Positions 17,195 through 25,941 are shown, numbered from the stretch's first letter. The stretch: DNA of 40,700 nt from Treponema sp. (GCA_016290995.1 JAEEVR010000022.1:1-40700), one strand, 5' to 3'. The notes: a model not told the origin generated them from the letters alone. A program made the numbers and translations.

Positions 17195-17684
17195 AACTTC
17201 TATCGTGATTTGCGGAATGCTTTTGCAGGGCGAGATGAACGCTTACGATATGCTCAAAATGATTGAGCGCATGAACATGCAGTACTGGCATCCGATCGGC
17301 GCGACCACGCTTTACGAAACCTGCTTGCGGCTGGAAAAAAAAGGCTTTATCGAGGACACGGGCAGGGCGGAAAACAAGGCCGTTTACCGCCTTGCGCAAT
17401 CCGGCCGCGCCGAATTAAAGGACACGATTCGCGCGCTTTTTGAGCGGGTCGATTACGATTCGGTATGGTTTTCGCTTGCGGTTATGTATTCGGGCGTTCT
17501 CACTAAAAAAGAATTGGAAACCGAAAAGAAAAAACGCGCCGCGCTTCTTGACGAATACGAAAAAGGAACGGTAGAAAACCGCGACAAAATGCTCGCCGCA
17601 AAAGTTCCCTACATCGACATCTGCGCGATAGACCGTATGATTCAGATTGTGCGAATGGAAAAAGAAACGCTGGCGAAGTTGTAA
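17184..17684 (+). CDS. PadR-family transcriptional regulator
   Basis: A 166-aa PadR-type winged-helix regulator. The N-terminal MLSKTSIVICGMLLQGEMNAYDMLKMIE and the YWHPIGATTLYETCLRLEKKGFIED recognition region (about residues 32-56) are typical, and the C-terminal helices (KKKRAALLDEY onward) form the dimer arm. An AGGAG site precedes the ATG inside the end of the membrane protein gene. It probably represses its own operon through the palindrome at 16417-16434; the ligand is unknown. Confidence 0.9.
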   Translation: MLSKTSIVICGMLLQGEMNAYDMLKMIERMNMQYWHPIGATTLYETCLRLEKKGFIEDTGRAENKAVYRLAQSGRAELKDTIRALFERVDYDSVWFSLAVMYSGVLTKKELETEKKKRAALLDEYEKGTVENRDKMLAAKVPYIDICAIDRMIQIVRMEKETLAKL

Positions 17685-17685
17685 A

Positions 17686-17715
17686 AAAAGGCTGCCCGCT
17701 TTGGGGCAGCCTTTT
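17686..17715. terminator. Bidirectional Rho-independent terminator
   Basis: A 12-bp stem (AAAAGGCTGCCC / GGGCAGCCTTTT, loop GCTTTG) between the convergent padR operon and the cstA operon. On the minus strand it ends in a run of seven T, so it suits the minus operon best and may work both ways. Confidence 0.85.
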
Positions 17716-17723
17716 GCTTTAGT

Positions 17724-18284
17724 CTAAAACTTTTTTGTAATTATAATTTCGACTTTCTTTTCGTGGATGCGGACAACCACGTCGTCGGAAATGCTTGCGA
17801 CGATTGATTTTTCCAACTCGTCCCAGGCTTCGCCTTTTTCTTTTCCGGCGTAGGAGCGGTAGGTGTCCAACGACCAGCTGCGGCCCATCTCGTAGAAGTT
17901 TCCGGTGGTCGCGCTGACTTGCGCGTAGTCAATCATCATCAACTGCGCGGCGACCAGGATTTTTCCCAACACGCCTTTGCCGGCGTCGTTCTTTCCGCTG
18001 GAAGAAATGGCAAGCAGCTTGTCGCGCTTGTCGGAAGACATCGGCTTTGTCGGAACAAGGCTGGTGCGCAACTTGTACTTGTTGTTTTCCGCTTCGATCC
18101 AAAAGTCGCCCTCGGCGTATTCAAGAAGCTCCGGGAGCATCGATATCAATTCTTCGGCCATAAGGCGCAAAAGCTTTGTGTTTTTTTCGTCAAGCTTGTT
18201 GTAGGCCGCGGCTTTTTCCGTTTCGTTCAAGATGGCGGAAAGGGACTCTTTGTCGCCAGTGATTTTGCAAACGTCAGATTTCAT
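17724..18284 (-). CDS. Uncharacterised protein, possibly HATPase-like
   Basis: A 186-aa soluble protein. A helix reading KLLRLMAEELISMLPELL (about residues 40-57) resembles the N-box helix of anti-sigma-type GHKL ATPases, and GKNDAGKGVLGKI (about 97-109) sits where the glycine-rich lid would be. The match is loose and the ATP-binding Asp box is not clear. It follows cstA by 10 nt with a strong AAGGAGG site and ends at the shared terminator, so it should be co-expressed with CstA. Function unknown. Confidence 0.6.
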   Translation of the reverse strand: MKSDVCKITGDKESLSAILNETEKAAAYNKLDEKNTKLLRLMAEELISMLPELLEYAEGDFWIEAENNKYKLRTSLVPTKPMSSDKRDKLLAISSSGKNDAGKGVLGKILVAAQLMMIDYAQVSATTGNFYEMGRSWSLDTYRSYAGKEKGEAWDELEKSIVASISDDVVVRIHEKKVEIIITKKF

Positions 18285-18294
18285 TTTGTCCTCC

Positions 18295-20034
18295 TTAATT
18301 TTTTTTGCATTGCTTAGAGAAAGTTCTGGCTCCCTCTACAACGAGAACTACGGCAAGAATCGCCATCGCGCTTGCGAACACAAGCTGGAACCAGTTGCCC
18401 CAGTGGAAGGCTTTTGCGGCAAGTTCCGGAGTGGCCGCATGGGTCATTGCCGTAACCTTTGTGATGATCGTGCGGACAAGCTGGGTCAATGTGGCGCCAA
18501 GCATAAAGATTGTCGGAATGATGAACATCTTGTTGTTCTTGCCAACTTCGCCCAACCATGCGGCCACGGCCATCAGCGCGATGCCGGCGAGCAATTGGTT
18601 GGCAGCGCCGAACAAGCCCCAAATCTGCGAAAGCTGCAAGCCGCCCAAAACGCAGCCGATCACTACCATCAATACTGTTCCGAACAAGGGGAAGGCCAAG
18701 AATTTTCGGACTGGGCTCTTGGCATCCTTGTATGTCGCCTCTCCTTCCTTAAGGAAAAGTTCGCTGAACATAAAGCGGCTTAGACGCGTTCCCGTGTCCA
18801 AAGAAGTCAACGCGAATACAGAAACCGCCAAAGTCAAAAGCGCGTAAATCGCGTTGTTGTTGTCCGCGTAGCCGAACATCTTTGCGATGCCCTGCGCGAA
18901 GGCAACCGGCGGCGCTCCTTTAAAGGCTCCGTCAACGATGAAAGTTTTTGATACCATTCCGACCGCGATCAAAGAAATGATTCCAAGCGCGGATTCGATG
19001 AGCATTGAGCCGTAGCCGATAGCCTTGGCGTTCTTTTCGTTGTCAAGCTGCTTGGAAGTCGTTCCAGTGGAAATCAATGAGTGGAAGCCTGAGCACGCGC
19101 CGCACGCGACGGTGATGAACAAGGCCGGGAACATTGGGCCGATTTTTGTTGACCAGCCGGTAAAGGCGGGAAGCTCGAACGTCGCTGCTCCTGTAATCGC
19201 GGAGACGACGATTCCGACCAAAGCCAAAGCCATCATCGCGTAAAGCAAGAACGACGAAAGGTAGTCGCGCGGTTGGAGCAAAATCCAAACCGGAACAAGC
19301 GAAGCCACCGTGATGTAAACGCCGATAAAGACGATCCAAGCCGTTCGGCTCATCGCAAAGCCAAAGTTCAATCCGATGACAACGGCCACTACGATTCCAA
19401 TCAATCCGATGACTGTCGCAGGCAAAGTTGAAAGGCCCAAGCGGTTTGTGAGAATTCCGTAGACGACGGCCAAGACGATGAACAAAAGAGAAATCATCGC
19501 GGTTGTCTGCGGGCCTGTCGGATTTGACACGATTCCAAAAGCGACTTGGCCGGCCGCGTTGGCGGCGCTGGCAAACGTTCCGGCGACGACATTGACGAAC
19601 GAGGCGATGACCAAAATCAAAACCAAAAGCGCGAAAAGAATGAAGAGCTTCTTTGAAGTTTTTCCCATAGAAGCCTTGATGATTTCGCCGACTGACTTTC
19701 CTTCGTTCCTGGCGGAAGCGAAAAGGGAGCTAAAGTCCTGCAAGCCGCCGAAGAAAATTCCTCCGACAACGCACCACAAGAAAACCGGAACCCAGCCAAA
19801 AACCGCGGCCTGAATCGGACCGTTGATCGGGCCCGCTCCCGCGATTGAAGAAAAGTGGTGTCCCATAAGGACCGCCGGTTTTGCGGCGACATAATCCACT
19901 CCGTCCGCATTTTCTTGGGCGGGCGTTTTTCGCGCGGGGTCGATTCCCCACTGCTTTGCCAACCATGAGCCATAAAAAACATAGCCGCAGAAAAGCAAGG
20001 CGATTGCCGCGATGATGATAAGCAACGCTGACAT
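18295..20034 (-). CDS. cstA: Carbon starvation protein A (CstA) family transporter
   Basis: A 579-aa polytopic inner-membrane protein with about 15 hydrophobic segments. The conserved GHHFSSIAGAGPINGPIQAAVFGW stretch near residues 58-81 and the CGACSGFHSLISTGTTSKQ segment near 310-328 are hallmarks of CstA. Family members import pyruvate or peptides under starvation. It lies in a minus-strand group between two uncharacterised genes, with an AGGAGG site 6 nt before the ATG. Regulation is not evident beyond the upstream leaderless promoter of the group. Confidence 0.93.
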   Translation of the reverse strand: MSALLIIIAAIALLFCGYVFYGSWLAKQWGIDPARKTPAQENADGVDYVAAKPAVLMGHHFSSIAGAGPINGPIQAAVFGWVPVFLWCVVGGIFFGGLQDFSSLFASARNEGKSVGEIIKASMGKTSKKLFILFALLVLILVIASFVNVVAGTFASAANAAGQVAFGIVSNPTGPQTTAMISLLFIVLAVVYGILTNRLGLSTLPATVIGLIGIVVAVVIGLNFGFAMSRTAWIVFIGVYITVASLVPVWILLQPRDYLSSFLLYAMMALALVGIVVSAITGAATFELPAFTGWSTKIGPMFPALFITVACGACSGFHSLISTGTTSKQLDNEKNAKAIGYGSMLIESALGIISLIAVGMVSKTFIVDGAFKGAPPVAFAQGIAKMFGYADNNNAIYALLTLAVSVFALTSLDTGTRLSRFMFSELFLKEGEATYKDAKSPVRKFLAFPLFGTVLMVVIGCVLGGLQLSQIWGLFGAANQLLAGIALMAVAAWLGEVGKNNKMFIIPTIFMLGATLTQLVRTIITKVTAMTHAATPELAAKAFHWGNWFQLVFASAMAILAVVLVVEGARTFSKQCKKN

Positions 20035-20050
20035 TTTTTTCCTCCTGTTG

Positions 20051-20563
20051 TTATATCGAGCCTATGAGTTTTTTGAGGCCGCGTCCGCGCCAATTCGTCG
20101 CAAGGCGGCCCGTCGAACTTTCATAAGCCAATGTCCTAAAACTGCTCCAACCGTAAAGGCCGAATTTATACGATTTGTAATGGTTCAACTTTTTGATTTT
20201 TTTGAACGCGTCTTCGCCGATTTTTTCCGAAAGGACGATCAGCGTGATGTCCGTGTTGCGGTGGCCGTAGTAGGGCGTTATTCTGGAAAGGCCCCGCTCC
20301 CACGCGGCGTTTGCGATTTGGGCGATGTCGTCTTGTGTTTGCGGCGGAACGTTGTCACTTGAATAGAAGAAAACGAATTCGTTGGAATCGATGTCCGCGA
20401 CCTTGGCGGCCTTGACCAAAAAATACTGCTCGCTGTGGGACTTGAACGCGGCTTCGGCGGCAAACGGAGGCTCCACCCCCTTTGTTGTAACGTTGTAGTA
20501 GCGCTTGAACTTCTTTAAAATTGTCTCCAACGCGTCATTGGCGCCTTTGCCAAGTTCATTCAT
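20051..20563 (-). CDS. Uncharacterised protein upstream of cstA
   Basis: A 170-aa soluble protein I do not recognise. It is mixed alpha/beta, starts MNELGKGANDALETILKKF and has a distinctive C-terminus (GLYGWSSFRTLAYESSTGRLATNWRGRGLKKLIG). No signal peptide or membrane helix is seen. It ends 16 nt before cstA, so it probably shares its transcript. The ATG is 8 nt after a perfect TATAAT with no Shine-Dalgarno, so this mRNA should be leaderless. Confidence 0.7.
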   Translation of the reverse strand: MNELGKGANDALETILKKFKRYYNVTTKGVEPPFAAEAAFKSHSEQYFLVKAAKVADIDSNEFVFFYSSDNVPPQTQDDIAQIANAAWERGLSRITPYYGHRNTDITLIVLSEKIGEDAFKKIKKLNHYKSYKFGLYGWSSFRTLAYESSTGRLATNWRGRGLKKLIGSI

Positions 20564-20571
20564 TGTGGCTT

Positions 20572-20601
20572 ATTATATTAAGTATTGTTAAAGTTTGTCA
20601 A
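20572..20601 (-). promoter_or_regulatory. Strong, probably leaderless promoter of the cstA group
   Basis: On the minus strand TTGACA (20596-20601) and TATAAT (20572-20577) are both perfect, with an 18-bp spacer. Only 8 nt separate the -10 box from the ATG at 20563. Confidence 0.75.
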
Positions 20602-20636
20602 TAGCGCTCTCCGCTCGCGCTGTCATTCCTCTCTCA

Positions 20637-20665
20637 TTGCGCAAAGGTTGCGTTTTCGTTACAAT
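20637..20665 (+). promoter_or_regulatory. aspS promoter, probably near-leaderless
   Basis: TTGCGC (20637-20642) and TACAAT (20660-20665) are spaced by 17 bp. The ATG at 20675 is 9 nt downstream and no Shine-Dalgarno is present. Confidence 0.6.
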
Positions 20666-20674
20666 AGTTCCATT

Positions 20675-22507
20675 ATGGAAAACACAAAACGCACTGTCAC
20701 TTGCGGAGAATTGTCCGCTTCCGACGTAGGAAAAACTGTAATATTGAACGGCTGGGTTCACCGCTCGCGTGAGCTTGGCGGACTTACCTTTATTTTGCTG
20801 CGCGACCGCTACGGAATCACGCAGGTTGTCGTTGGCGACAAATCCAGCGACGAGGTTAAAAAAATCGCCGCTTCCCTAAAGAGCGAGTATTGCGTGGCCG
20901 TCAAGGGAACGGTCGCCGCCCGTTCCGAAAAAGACGTGAACAAAGACATGGCCACCGGCGCGATCGAGGTCGAAGCCGACGACATAGAAATTTTCACAAC
21001 AAGCGAAGCGCTCCCCTTTGCGATTGACGAAGTGCGCCAAAAGGACGGAACGCTTGTCCTGCCCAACGAAGACTTGCGCTTGCGCTACCGCTACTTGGAC
21101 TTGCGCCGCGAGCCGATGAAGCAGAACATCATCCTGCGCTCAAACGTAACGTTCGCCACCCGCGAGTATTTGACCAAGCAGGGCTTTTTGGAAATCGAAA
21201 CGCCCACATTCATCAAGTCCACGCCCGAAGGCGCGCGCGACTACTTGGTTCCAAGCCGCGTTCATCCCGGAAAATTTTATTCGCTCCCGCAAAGCCCGCA
21301 GCTTTACAAGCAGCTTTTGATGGTGTCGGGCTTTGACAAGTATTTCCAAATCGCGCGCTGCTACCGCGACGAAGACGCCCGCGGCGACCGCCAGCCCGAG
21401 TTCACTCAAATCGATATGGAAATGTCTTTCACCAACCGCGAGGAAGTTCTTTCCACAACGGAAGGAATGATGGGCTACATTTTCAAAAAGACTTTGAACT
21501 ACGATCTTCCCGCAAAGTTTGACCGCATCAGTTGGGACGACGCTTTCAACCTTTACGGAAGCGACAAGCCCGACTTGCGCTTTGACCTTAAGATTCAGGA
21601 CGCGGCCTTTATGGCGGGCCTTAGTGACTTTAACGCCTTTAAGGCTGGAGCCGCCAACGCGGGAATGGACATCGAGCGCCACAAGCGCAGCGGCCTTAAG
21701 GCGCTTGTCGTCAAGAACGTGGCCGACAAGTATTCCCGCAAGATGGTGGAAGAGTTGGAAGCCGTCGCAAAGAAGTACAAGGCCAAGGGCTTGGCATGGA
21801 TGAAAGTCAACGCCGAAGGAACTTTTGAAGGCGGAGTTTCAAAATTCTTTGCCGGAAAGGAAGGCGAGATTTGCCCGAAGCTCGGCGCGGAAAAGAACGA
21901 CCTTTTGCTTTTTGTCAGCGACGAAAAATGGCAGGTTGCCTGCGTAGCGCTTGGAGCGGTTAGAAAGCAGTTGGGAAAAGACCTTAACCTTTACAATCCC
22001 GCCGACGAATTCCACTTTGCGTGGATCATCGACTTTCCTTACTTTGCCTGGAACGAAGAAGAGAACCATTGGGAAACAGAGCACCACATGTTCACGCTTC
22101 CGCAAAAAAAATATTGGGACACTCTGGAATCGGATCCCGGCAGCGTAAAGGGCGACCTTTACGACTTGGTTCTTAACGGCTACGAGTTGGCCTCAGGCTC
22201 AATGCGTATCAACGACCCGGCCTTGCAGCAGCGCATCTTTAAGATTGTCGGTTACTCGCAGGAACGCGCTGAAAAGGCCTTTGGCTTTTTGGTTCAAGCC
22301 TTTAAGTTTGGCGCTCCGCCGCACGGTGGAATCGCTCCCGGCCTTGACCGCCTTGTAATGCTTATGCGCCACGAGGAAAGCATCCACGAAGTCATCGCCT
22401 TCCCCAAGAACAATCTTGCGGCAAGTCCTATGGACGAGTGTCCGTCGCCGGTAGACGAGCAGCAGCTTAAAGATTTGCACATCGTTGTGACAGAGAAAGA
22501 AGAATAA
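20675..22507 (+). CDS. aspS: Aspartate--tRNA ligase
   Basis: A 610-aa class II synthetase that charges tRNA-Asp; a tRNA-Asp gene lies at 35383 in this window. The order is an N-terminal OB-fold anticodon-binding domain (GWVHRSRELGGLTFILLRDR), then class II motif 2 with FTQIDMEMSF, the bacterial GAD insertion (about residues 290-420) and motif 3 GIAPGLDRLVML near the end. The QSPQLYKQLLMVSG segment is diagnostic of AspRS. Start is the ATG at 20675 (MENTKRTVTC); an in-frame upstream extension would span the promoter. It is followed 20 nt later by pyrE. Confidence 0.96.
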   Translation: MENTKRTVTCGELSASDVGKTVILNGWVHRSRELGGLTFILLRDRYGITQVVVGDKSSDEVKKIAASLKSEYCVAVKGTVAARSEKDVNKDMATGAIEVEADDIEIFTTSEALPFAIDEVRQKDGTLVLPNEDLRLRYRYLDLRREPMKQNIILRSNVTFATREYLTKQGFLEIETPTFIKSTPEGARDYLVPSRVHPGKFYSLPQSPQLYKQLLMVSGFDKYFQIARCYRDEDARGDRQPEFTQIDMEMSFTNREEVLSTTEGMMGYIFKKTLNYDLPAKFDRISWDDAFNLYGSDKPDLRFDLKIQDAAFMAGLSDFNAFKAGAANAGMDIERHKRSGLKALVVKNVADKYSRKMVEELEAVAKKYKAKGLAWMKVNAEGTFEGGVSKFFAGKEGEICPKLGAEKNDLLLFVSDEKWQVACVALGAVRKQLGKDLNLYNPADEFHFAWIIDFPYFAWNEEENHWETEHHMFTLPQKKYWDTLESDPGSVKGDLYDLVLNGYELASGSMRINDPALQQRIFKIVGYSQERAEKAFGFLVQAFKFGAPPHGGIAPGLDRLVMLMRHEESIHEVIAFPKNNLAASPMDECPSPVDEQQLKDLHIVVTEKEE

Positions 22508-22527
22508 GACAAAAAAAGGCGGCTGCT

Positions 22528-23199
22528 ATGCAGGACTACAAAAAAGAATTCATCGACTTTATGCTTGAGTGCCAAGTGCTCAAGTTTGGAAGCTTTACAT
22601 TGAAGAGCGGCCGCCATTCGCCGTTCTTTATGAACGCCGGCGCTTACGTTACAGGAAGCCAGTTGCGCCGCTTGGGCCAATACTACGCCAAGGCGATCCA
22701 CGAAAAATTTGGTGACGACTTTGACGTTTTGTTTGGCCCGGCCTACAAGGGCATTCCGCTAAGCGTCGCCACAGCGATCGCCTACAGCGAGCTTTACGGC
22801 AAGGAAGTCCGCTATTGCTCCAACCGCAAGGAAGTAAAGGACCACGGCGACGCGGGCATCTTGCTTGGAAGCAATTTGCGCGACGGCGACCGCGTTGTCA
22901 TCATCGAAGACGTTACGACAAGCGGCGCTTCGATTGAGGAAACGTTCCCCATAATCAAGGCGCAGGGCGACATAAAAATCGTCGGCGAGATCGTTTCGCT
23001 TGACCGCATGGAAAAGGCCAAGGACTCCGACAAGCGCGCTCTTGAAATCATCAGCCAAAAGTACGGCTTTAAGACCGCCGCCATCGTTACGATGGACGAA
23101 GTGATTGAAAGCCTTTGGTCGCCCGACGGAAGCGGAGCCATCTCCAACGACATCAAAAAAGAATTGGACGCGTATTATGCCGAATGGGGCGCGCAATAA
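22528..23199 (+). CDS. pyrE: Orotate phosphoribosyltransferase
   Basis: A 223-aa type I phosphoribosyltransferase that makes OMP from orotate and PRPP in pyrimidine synthesis. The PRPP-binding motif VVIIEDVTTSGASI (about residues 126-139), FGPAYKGIPLS (about 72-82) and the flexible loop with YCSNRKEVKDHGDAG are as expected. It lies between aspS and the HD-domain gene, whose likely ATG at 23177 overlaps its end by 23 nt. An AAAAAGG site precedes the ATG. Confidence 0.95.
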   Translation: MQDYKKEFIDFMLECQVLKFGSFTLKSGRHSPFFMNAGAYVTGSQLRRLGQYYAKAIHEKFGDDFDVLFGPAYKGIPLSVATAIAYSELYGKEVRYCSNRKEVKDHGDAGILLGSNLRDGDRVVIIEDVTTSGASIEETFPIIKAQGDIKIVGEIVSLDRMEKAKDSDKRALEIISQKYGFKTAAIVTMDEVIESLWSPDGSGAISNDIKKELDAYYAEWGAQ

Positions 23200-24304
23200 G
23201 GCTTTGCAAGACCAAAAAGCGGCGGCCCGCCTTGCGCGCTATCAAAAAATTCTCTGCCCTGAATTTCCTCCGTTCTTAAAAAAATATCTCGACCTAAAAA
23301 TTTTGGCGCGGCTAAAGGGCATAGGCCTTTTGTGCGGAACGGATTGGACGCCGCTCTTTCATAACCGCTTTTATTATTCGCGCTACGACCATTCCTTAAA
23401 CTGCGCTTTGATTGTGTGGAATTGGACACGCGACAAAAAAAAGACTTTGTCCGCGCTCTTTCACGACGTTTCAACTCCGGCCTTTAGCCATGTGATCGAC
23501 TTTAAAAACGGCGATGCCCTTACCCAAGAATCCACCGAAGACAAAAATGCCGCGATGATTTTGGCCGACAAGGACTTGGCCGCCGCTCTGGCCCAAGACG
23601 GCTTGTCCGCCAACGACGTTTGCGACTACCACAAATTTTCGATTTGCGACAACGAAGTTCCCCAGCTAAGCGCCGACCGCCTTGAATATATGTTCCCAAG
23701 CGGCGCCGCCTTGGAAGGTTGGTTTAGCCTGCGCGCCGTCAAGCGCTTTTACGGCGACTTGTTTGTGGCCAAGGACGAGCGCGGTCGCGACGAGTTTTCA
23801 TTTAAGACAAAAAAAAACGCGCTGGACTATTTTAGGTGCATCCTAAAAATCGGATATTTTTTGCAGCGCAACAAGGACAAGATTGCGATGGAACTTATGG
23901 CGCGCGTAGTGGACGCTGCCATAAAATGCGGCGCCCTCCGCGAAGAAGAATTGTGGCTCTTAAGCGAGCGAGAGATAATCCAACGCTGGGACGCGCTTTT
24001 GCGTGGAACGGAAGACGAGGAAAAAAATCATTCGCAAGACCAAAAGCTCGCCGCCCCTTCTAGTCAGAAAACTGATTTTTTGCGCCTTTACAAAACCTAC
24101 CGCACGATGAAAAAAGTCCGCGGTTCCGCCGCGCCGCTGGACGGATATTTTTGCGTCCAGCTTGCCGTAAAGCGCCGTTGGATAAACCCGCTGGTCGGTT
24201 CGCGCCGCATCTGCGACGTTTCCCCGCGCGCGCAAAAAGAGCGCGACTGCTTTTTGGCTTACAACGACACGCCGTATGCTTGCGTTAAGTTGGCGAAGTT
24301 GTAA
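23177..24304 (+). CDS. HD-domain phosphohydrolase
   Basis: A 375-aa HD-superfamily hydrolase. His72 (in RYDHSLN), His96-Asp97 (in ALFHDVSTPAFSH) and Asp167 (in SADRLEYM) give the metal-binding H...HD...D set in dGTPase-like spacing. The C-terminal 100 residues are Arg/Lys-rich and unassigned. A nucleotide triphosphohydrolase or nucleotidase role fits the pyrE neighbour, but the substrate is unknown. I used the ATG at 23177 in the pyrE end; an earlier in-frame start at 23105 would lie deeper in pyrE and lacks a ribosome site. Confidence 0.82.
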   Translation: MPNGARNKALQDQKAAARLARYQKILCPEFPPFLKKYLDLKILARLKGIGLLCGTDWTPLFHNRFYYSRYDHSLNCALIVWNWTRDKKKTLSALFHDVSTPAFSHVIDFKNGDALTQESTEDKNAAMILADKDLAAALAQDGLSANDVCDYHKFSICDNEVPQLSADRLEYMFPSGAALEGWFSLRAVKRFYGDLFVAKDERGRDEFSFKTKKNALDYFRCILKIGYFLQRNKDKIAMELMARVVDAAIKCGALREEELWLLSEREIIQRWDALLRGTEDEEKNHSQDQKLAAPSSQKTDFLRLYKTYRTMKKVRGSAAPLDGYFCVQLAVKRRWINPLVGSRRICDVSPRAQKERDCFLAYNDTPYACVKLAKL

Positions 24305-24351
24305 ATTAAGAGCGTCTCCAAGCCTTTGCACGAATTTGTCCTATGGAAACA

Positions 24352-24392
24352 TCTCTGTCTTTCCACAAGCCAAAGACAGAGAAAATTTTTTT
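24352..24392 (+). terminator. Rho-independent terminator after the aspS-pyrE-HD group
   Basis: An 11-bp perfect stem, TCTCTGTCTTT (24352-24362) with AAAGACAGAGA (24372-24382) and a 9-nt loop, is followed after AAA by seven T. It closes the plus-strand group just before the AT-rich island begins. Confidence 0.85.
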
Positions 24393-24493
24393 AAAGAATA
24401 ATTCTGACATTTCTTTGTCTCCGTTAATTATAATATAAAACAGGCTTTCAAAAAAGGCAAGAATTGCAGAGGCTTATTAGATTGGGTGATTTT

Positions 24494-25249
24494 TTATTTG
24501 GGAATGAACAAATCCACTAGGTCGGACAAAACTTGCAAGTCTGCTGAGTGTTCTTTGTAATTCGATTTTTTGGCCGCTTCTTTTAGTCTCTTTAATGCGG
24601 CCATTTGCTCCTCCGTTATAGGAACTGGCAAATTGTTGTTAAAGTCTATTGCGTCATTTTTTGTGTCATCAGTGTAATAGTAACCGTTTTCATCACAGAT
24701 TTCCCATTCGCCCTCTGACAGTTCGTATGGAATTTTATTTTTCTTATGACAATTTATGCAGCCGGTCAGTTTTTCAAGTTGCTTTAAGTCGCGATACAAT
24801 GTGGCGGGGCTGGCTTTTAATTTTGACTTCGTGAATTTTCCAAGGTAGTTAATTATATCTTTGACGGATTTGACATTGTTTTCGCTAGTATGGTTGATGA
24901 AATATTTATTAAGGATAAGAAGTCTGCATAGGTTGTCCGTTGTTAACATTGAAACTGTCCTCTTTGGTCTTTTTGAGTTTTCCATGTTGTCCGTGAGCAG
25001 GTCTATGACGCGCTTTCTGTCCGGAAGATTTAGAAGCCATTCAAAGAAATCCTTTTTATCCATTAAATCCCATTCAAGGTCTTCACGATAAAGGTTTTTT
25101 GCCTTGCGGCTTTCGTGTTTTTTGTAAGAATTTGCGTCTATAGGCTCCATAATTCCTTTGTAAATGGCTTTGAATGTTTTTTTGTCGCATGTTTCGTAAG
25201 CTGTCTGCATTTTTCGTTTAATTTCATTTGTAAAAGTTAGGTTGTCCAT
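24494..25249 (-). CDS. HTH (DeoR/WYL-type) transcriptional regulator of the island
   Basis: A 251-aa protein. Residues about 100-160 form an HTH_11/DeoR-like fold: LCRLLILNKYFINH, then SVKDIINYLGKF, then the recognition helix SPATLYRDLKQLEKLTG. This is the pattern seen at the N-terminus of WYL regulators, but no WYL domain follows; the C-terminus is acidic (EGEWEICDENGYYYTDD) and then helical. The N-terminal 90 residues are helical and unassigned. An AAGGAGGG site lies 5 nt before the ATG, and its promoter sits inside a 19-bp-stem dyad, so autoregulation is likely. It probably controls the neighbouring island genes. Confidence 0.7.
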   Translation of the reverse strand: MDNLTFTNEIKRKMQTAYETCDKKTFKAIYKGIMEPIDANSYKKHESRKAKNLYREDLEWDLMDKKDFFEWLLNLPDRKRVIDLLTDNMENSKRPKRTVSMLTTDNLCRLLILNKYFINHTSENNVKSVKDIINYLGKFTKSKLKASPATLYRDLKQLEKLTGCINCHKKNKIPYELSEGEWEICDENGYYYTDDTKNDAIDFNNNLPVPITEEQMAALKRLKEAAKKSNYKEHSADLQVLSDLVDLFIPK

Positions 25250-25271
25250 AATAGCCCTCCTTGCGGTTTGT

Positions 25272-25318
25272 ATTATAAGAATAGTTTTCTCATGGAGTGA
25301 GAAAACTATTCTTATATA
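25272..25318. promoter_or_regulatory. Divergent promoter with dyad operator, copy 1
   Basis: A perfect inverted repeat with two 19-bp arms (25274-25292 and 25298-25316, loop TGGAG) has the core TTCTCA-N5-TGAGAA (25287-25303). A minus-strand TATAAT (25272-25277) and a plus-strand TATATA (25313-25318) each lie exactly 9 bp from the core. No -35 hexamers match consensus; the core occupies their place. It serves the HTH gene on the minus strand and possibly the 135-aa gene on the plus strand. Confidence 0.75.
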
Positions 25319-25463
25319 GGAGAAATTTCAAAAAAACTTGATTTTTCATTGTATAAGATGTAATATATCTGTAATACACAAATTATAAAAAGAACATATG
25401 TAATATAATAATATGTAATGGTTTTGTCAAGAACCGTTAACTTTTTTTTGTTGGAGGAACGCT

Positions 25464-25871
25464 ATGACAATAAACAAAATTAAAGCTGGCTTTGAGGAAA
25501 GGTATCGACATTTTATCTATTTCCTTGAAGATGCCGATAAGGAAATTTCAATGTTGCGGGAACTTTGTTTTGAGGCCGCCAAAAATGAACAGCTGCTAGC
25601 AAACATAAGATTTTGCAACGACTATTTTAAGATTCCGCCAGTTCGAAGTTTTTGCGCGAATTATAAAGACAAAATAGGCGGCATCCTTAAACAAATCGAC
25701 AAGAAAAGGCTGACTGACAGACAAAAGCGTGGCATTGGCGCTTTTTGGGGCGCTGTTTTTAAAGGCTGCTTGGGTTATGAAAAGTCTGACAATAAGCCTG
25801 TGCCGCTAAAACATTTGGACATAAGTACGGCAAGTTATTTTTATCATGACTCTGACAGTGAGAATGAGTAA
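25464..25871 (+). CDS. Small hypothetical protein of the island
   Basis: A 135-aa soluble, mostly helical protein I do not recognise (FEERYRHFIYFLEDADKEISMLREL at the start, an acidic DSDSENE tail). It has no signal or membrane segment. A GGAGG ribosome site lies before the ATG. It may be transcribed from the divergent dyad promoter, with a leader of about 140 nt that contains four TGTAAT repeats (25359-25419), or from a closer promoter I cannot identify. It precedes the putative nuclease gene. Confidence 0.65.
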   Translation: MTINKIKAGFEERYRHFIYFLEDADKEISMLRELCFEAAKNEQLLANIRFCNDYFKIPPVRSFCANYKDKIGGILKQIDKKRLTDRQKRGIGAFWGAVFKGCLGYEKSDNKPVPLKHLDISTASYFYHDSDSENE

Positions 25872-25882
25872 TATTTTTTGTT

Positions 25883-25910
25883 TGACAGAATCGCGGGGGA
25901 GTATATAATG
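25883..25910 (+). promoter_or_regulatory. Promoter of the putative nuclease gene
   Basis: Perfect TTGACA (25883-25888) and TATAAT (25905-25910) with a 16-bp spacer precede the 365-aa gene, 31 nt before its ATG. This gives it a strong promoter independent of the dyad elements. Confidence 0.7.
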
Positions 25911-25941
25911 GAAGAAAATATTTTTTGGAGGCTACGAAACT

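Noticed and set aside
25359..25419. Four TGTAAT repeats upstream of the 135-aa gene
   Set aside because: Spacings (11, 29, 15) are irregular and the region is very AT-rich; weak evidence for an operator.
25501..25545. GCCGATAA match to a sigma-28 -10 box inside the 135-aa gene
   Set aside because: It lies in coding sequence without a TAAA box at the right distance and with no gene start downstream.
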